Shown piece after piece: positions 58,023-58,061 of a stretch of 58,061 bases of DNA. The stretch comes from Propioniciclava tarda (GTDB taxonomy: Bacteria; Actinomycetota; Actinomycetes; Propionibacteriales; Propionibacteriaceae), in NCBI RefSeq assembly GCF_900182665.1, contig NZ_FXTL01000020.1, forward strand, positions 1 through 58,061, in the 5' to 3' direction. Numbering within the stretch: position 1 is the stretch's first letter; every line of letters starts with the position of its first letter. The position numbers were made by a program, and so were the translations under genes. The notes beneath the pieces were generated by a model. It was not told the DNA's origin. It searched no databases and was given only the letters and a program-made list of their open reading frames with translations.

Positions 58023-58061
58023 CTTCCCGGGGATGATCTGAAGTCCAAGTAGCTCTGATCA

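Overview
The window (about 70% GC) comes from the chromosome of a high-GC Gram-positive actinomycete. The best-supported clue is the conserved order crgA, pabA, pknB, pbpA, rodA, pstP, fhaB, fhaA, tRNA-Leu at 48.0-56.8 kb. The narGHJI, cydABDC and molybdenum content would suit a facultative member of the Propionibacteriales; that placement is inference.

Layout. 0.1-9.2 kb: molybdenum cofactor synthesis (moaB/mogA, moaE, moaA on plus; moeA, moaC, mobA, moaD on minus), a ThiF/MoeB-like adenylyltransferase, a nitroreductase and a YdcF-like membrane protein. 9.2-16.7 kb: narGHJI nitrate reductase followed by a small DUF6457 gene. 16.7-21.4 kb: two paralogous winged-helix regulators around a tandem pair of narK nitrate/nitrite transporters. 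21.4-24.5 kb: modABC and a TOBE-domain regulator. 25.6-31.7 kb: cydABDC (bd oxidase and its assembly exporter), with a divergent BlaI-family regulator. Together these cover molybdate uptake, Mo-bisPGD synthesis, nitrate uptake, nitrate reduction and a high-affinity oxidase: a low-oxygen respiration region.

33.4-35.8 kb is accessory: an AbiEi/DUF559-type gene and a vapBC toxin-antitoxin pair, with two copies of a 50-nt hairpin. 35.8-40.6 kb: TetR plus two half-size ABC exporters. 40.8-43.2 kb: a DhaM-type EIIA-HPr-EI fusion without dhaK/dhaL. 43.4-45.4 kb: Ada-AlkA fusion and ogt (alkylation repair). 45.7-48.0 kb: lysS, aroD. 48.0-56.8 kb: the cell-wall/Ser-Thr kinase cluster. 57.0-58.0 kb: a NERD-domain gene.

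The most interesting signals are not single genes. (1) The 7-mer GGCGTCC/GGACGCC is strongly over-represented in core genes and falls to background in the accessory stretch. (2) DUF6457 occurs twice, once fused to MobA with its own internal ribosome binding site, once directly behind narI. (3) A Cys-rich BlaI-like regulator and cydA share an 82-bp gap with two matching operators and two apparently leaderless promoters. (4) About ten transcription-unit heads show a TANNNT hexamer 6-8 nt before the start codon, which points to widespread leaderless mRNA. (5) There are three dispersed palindromic repeat families, one of which is translated inside NarG, NarJ and CydD.
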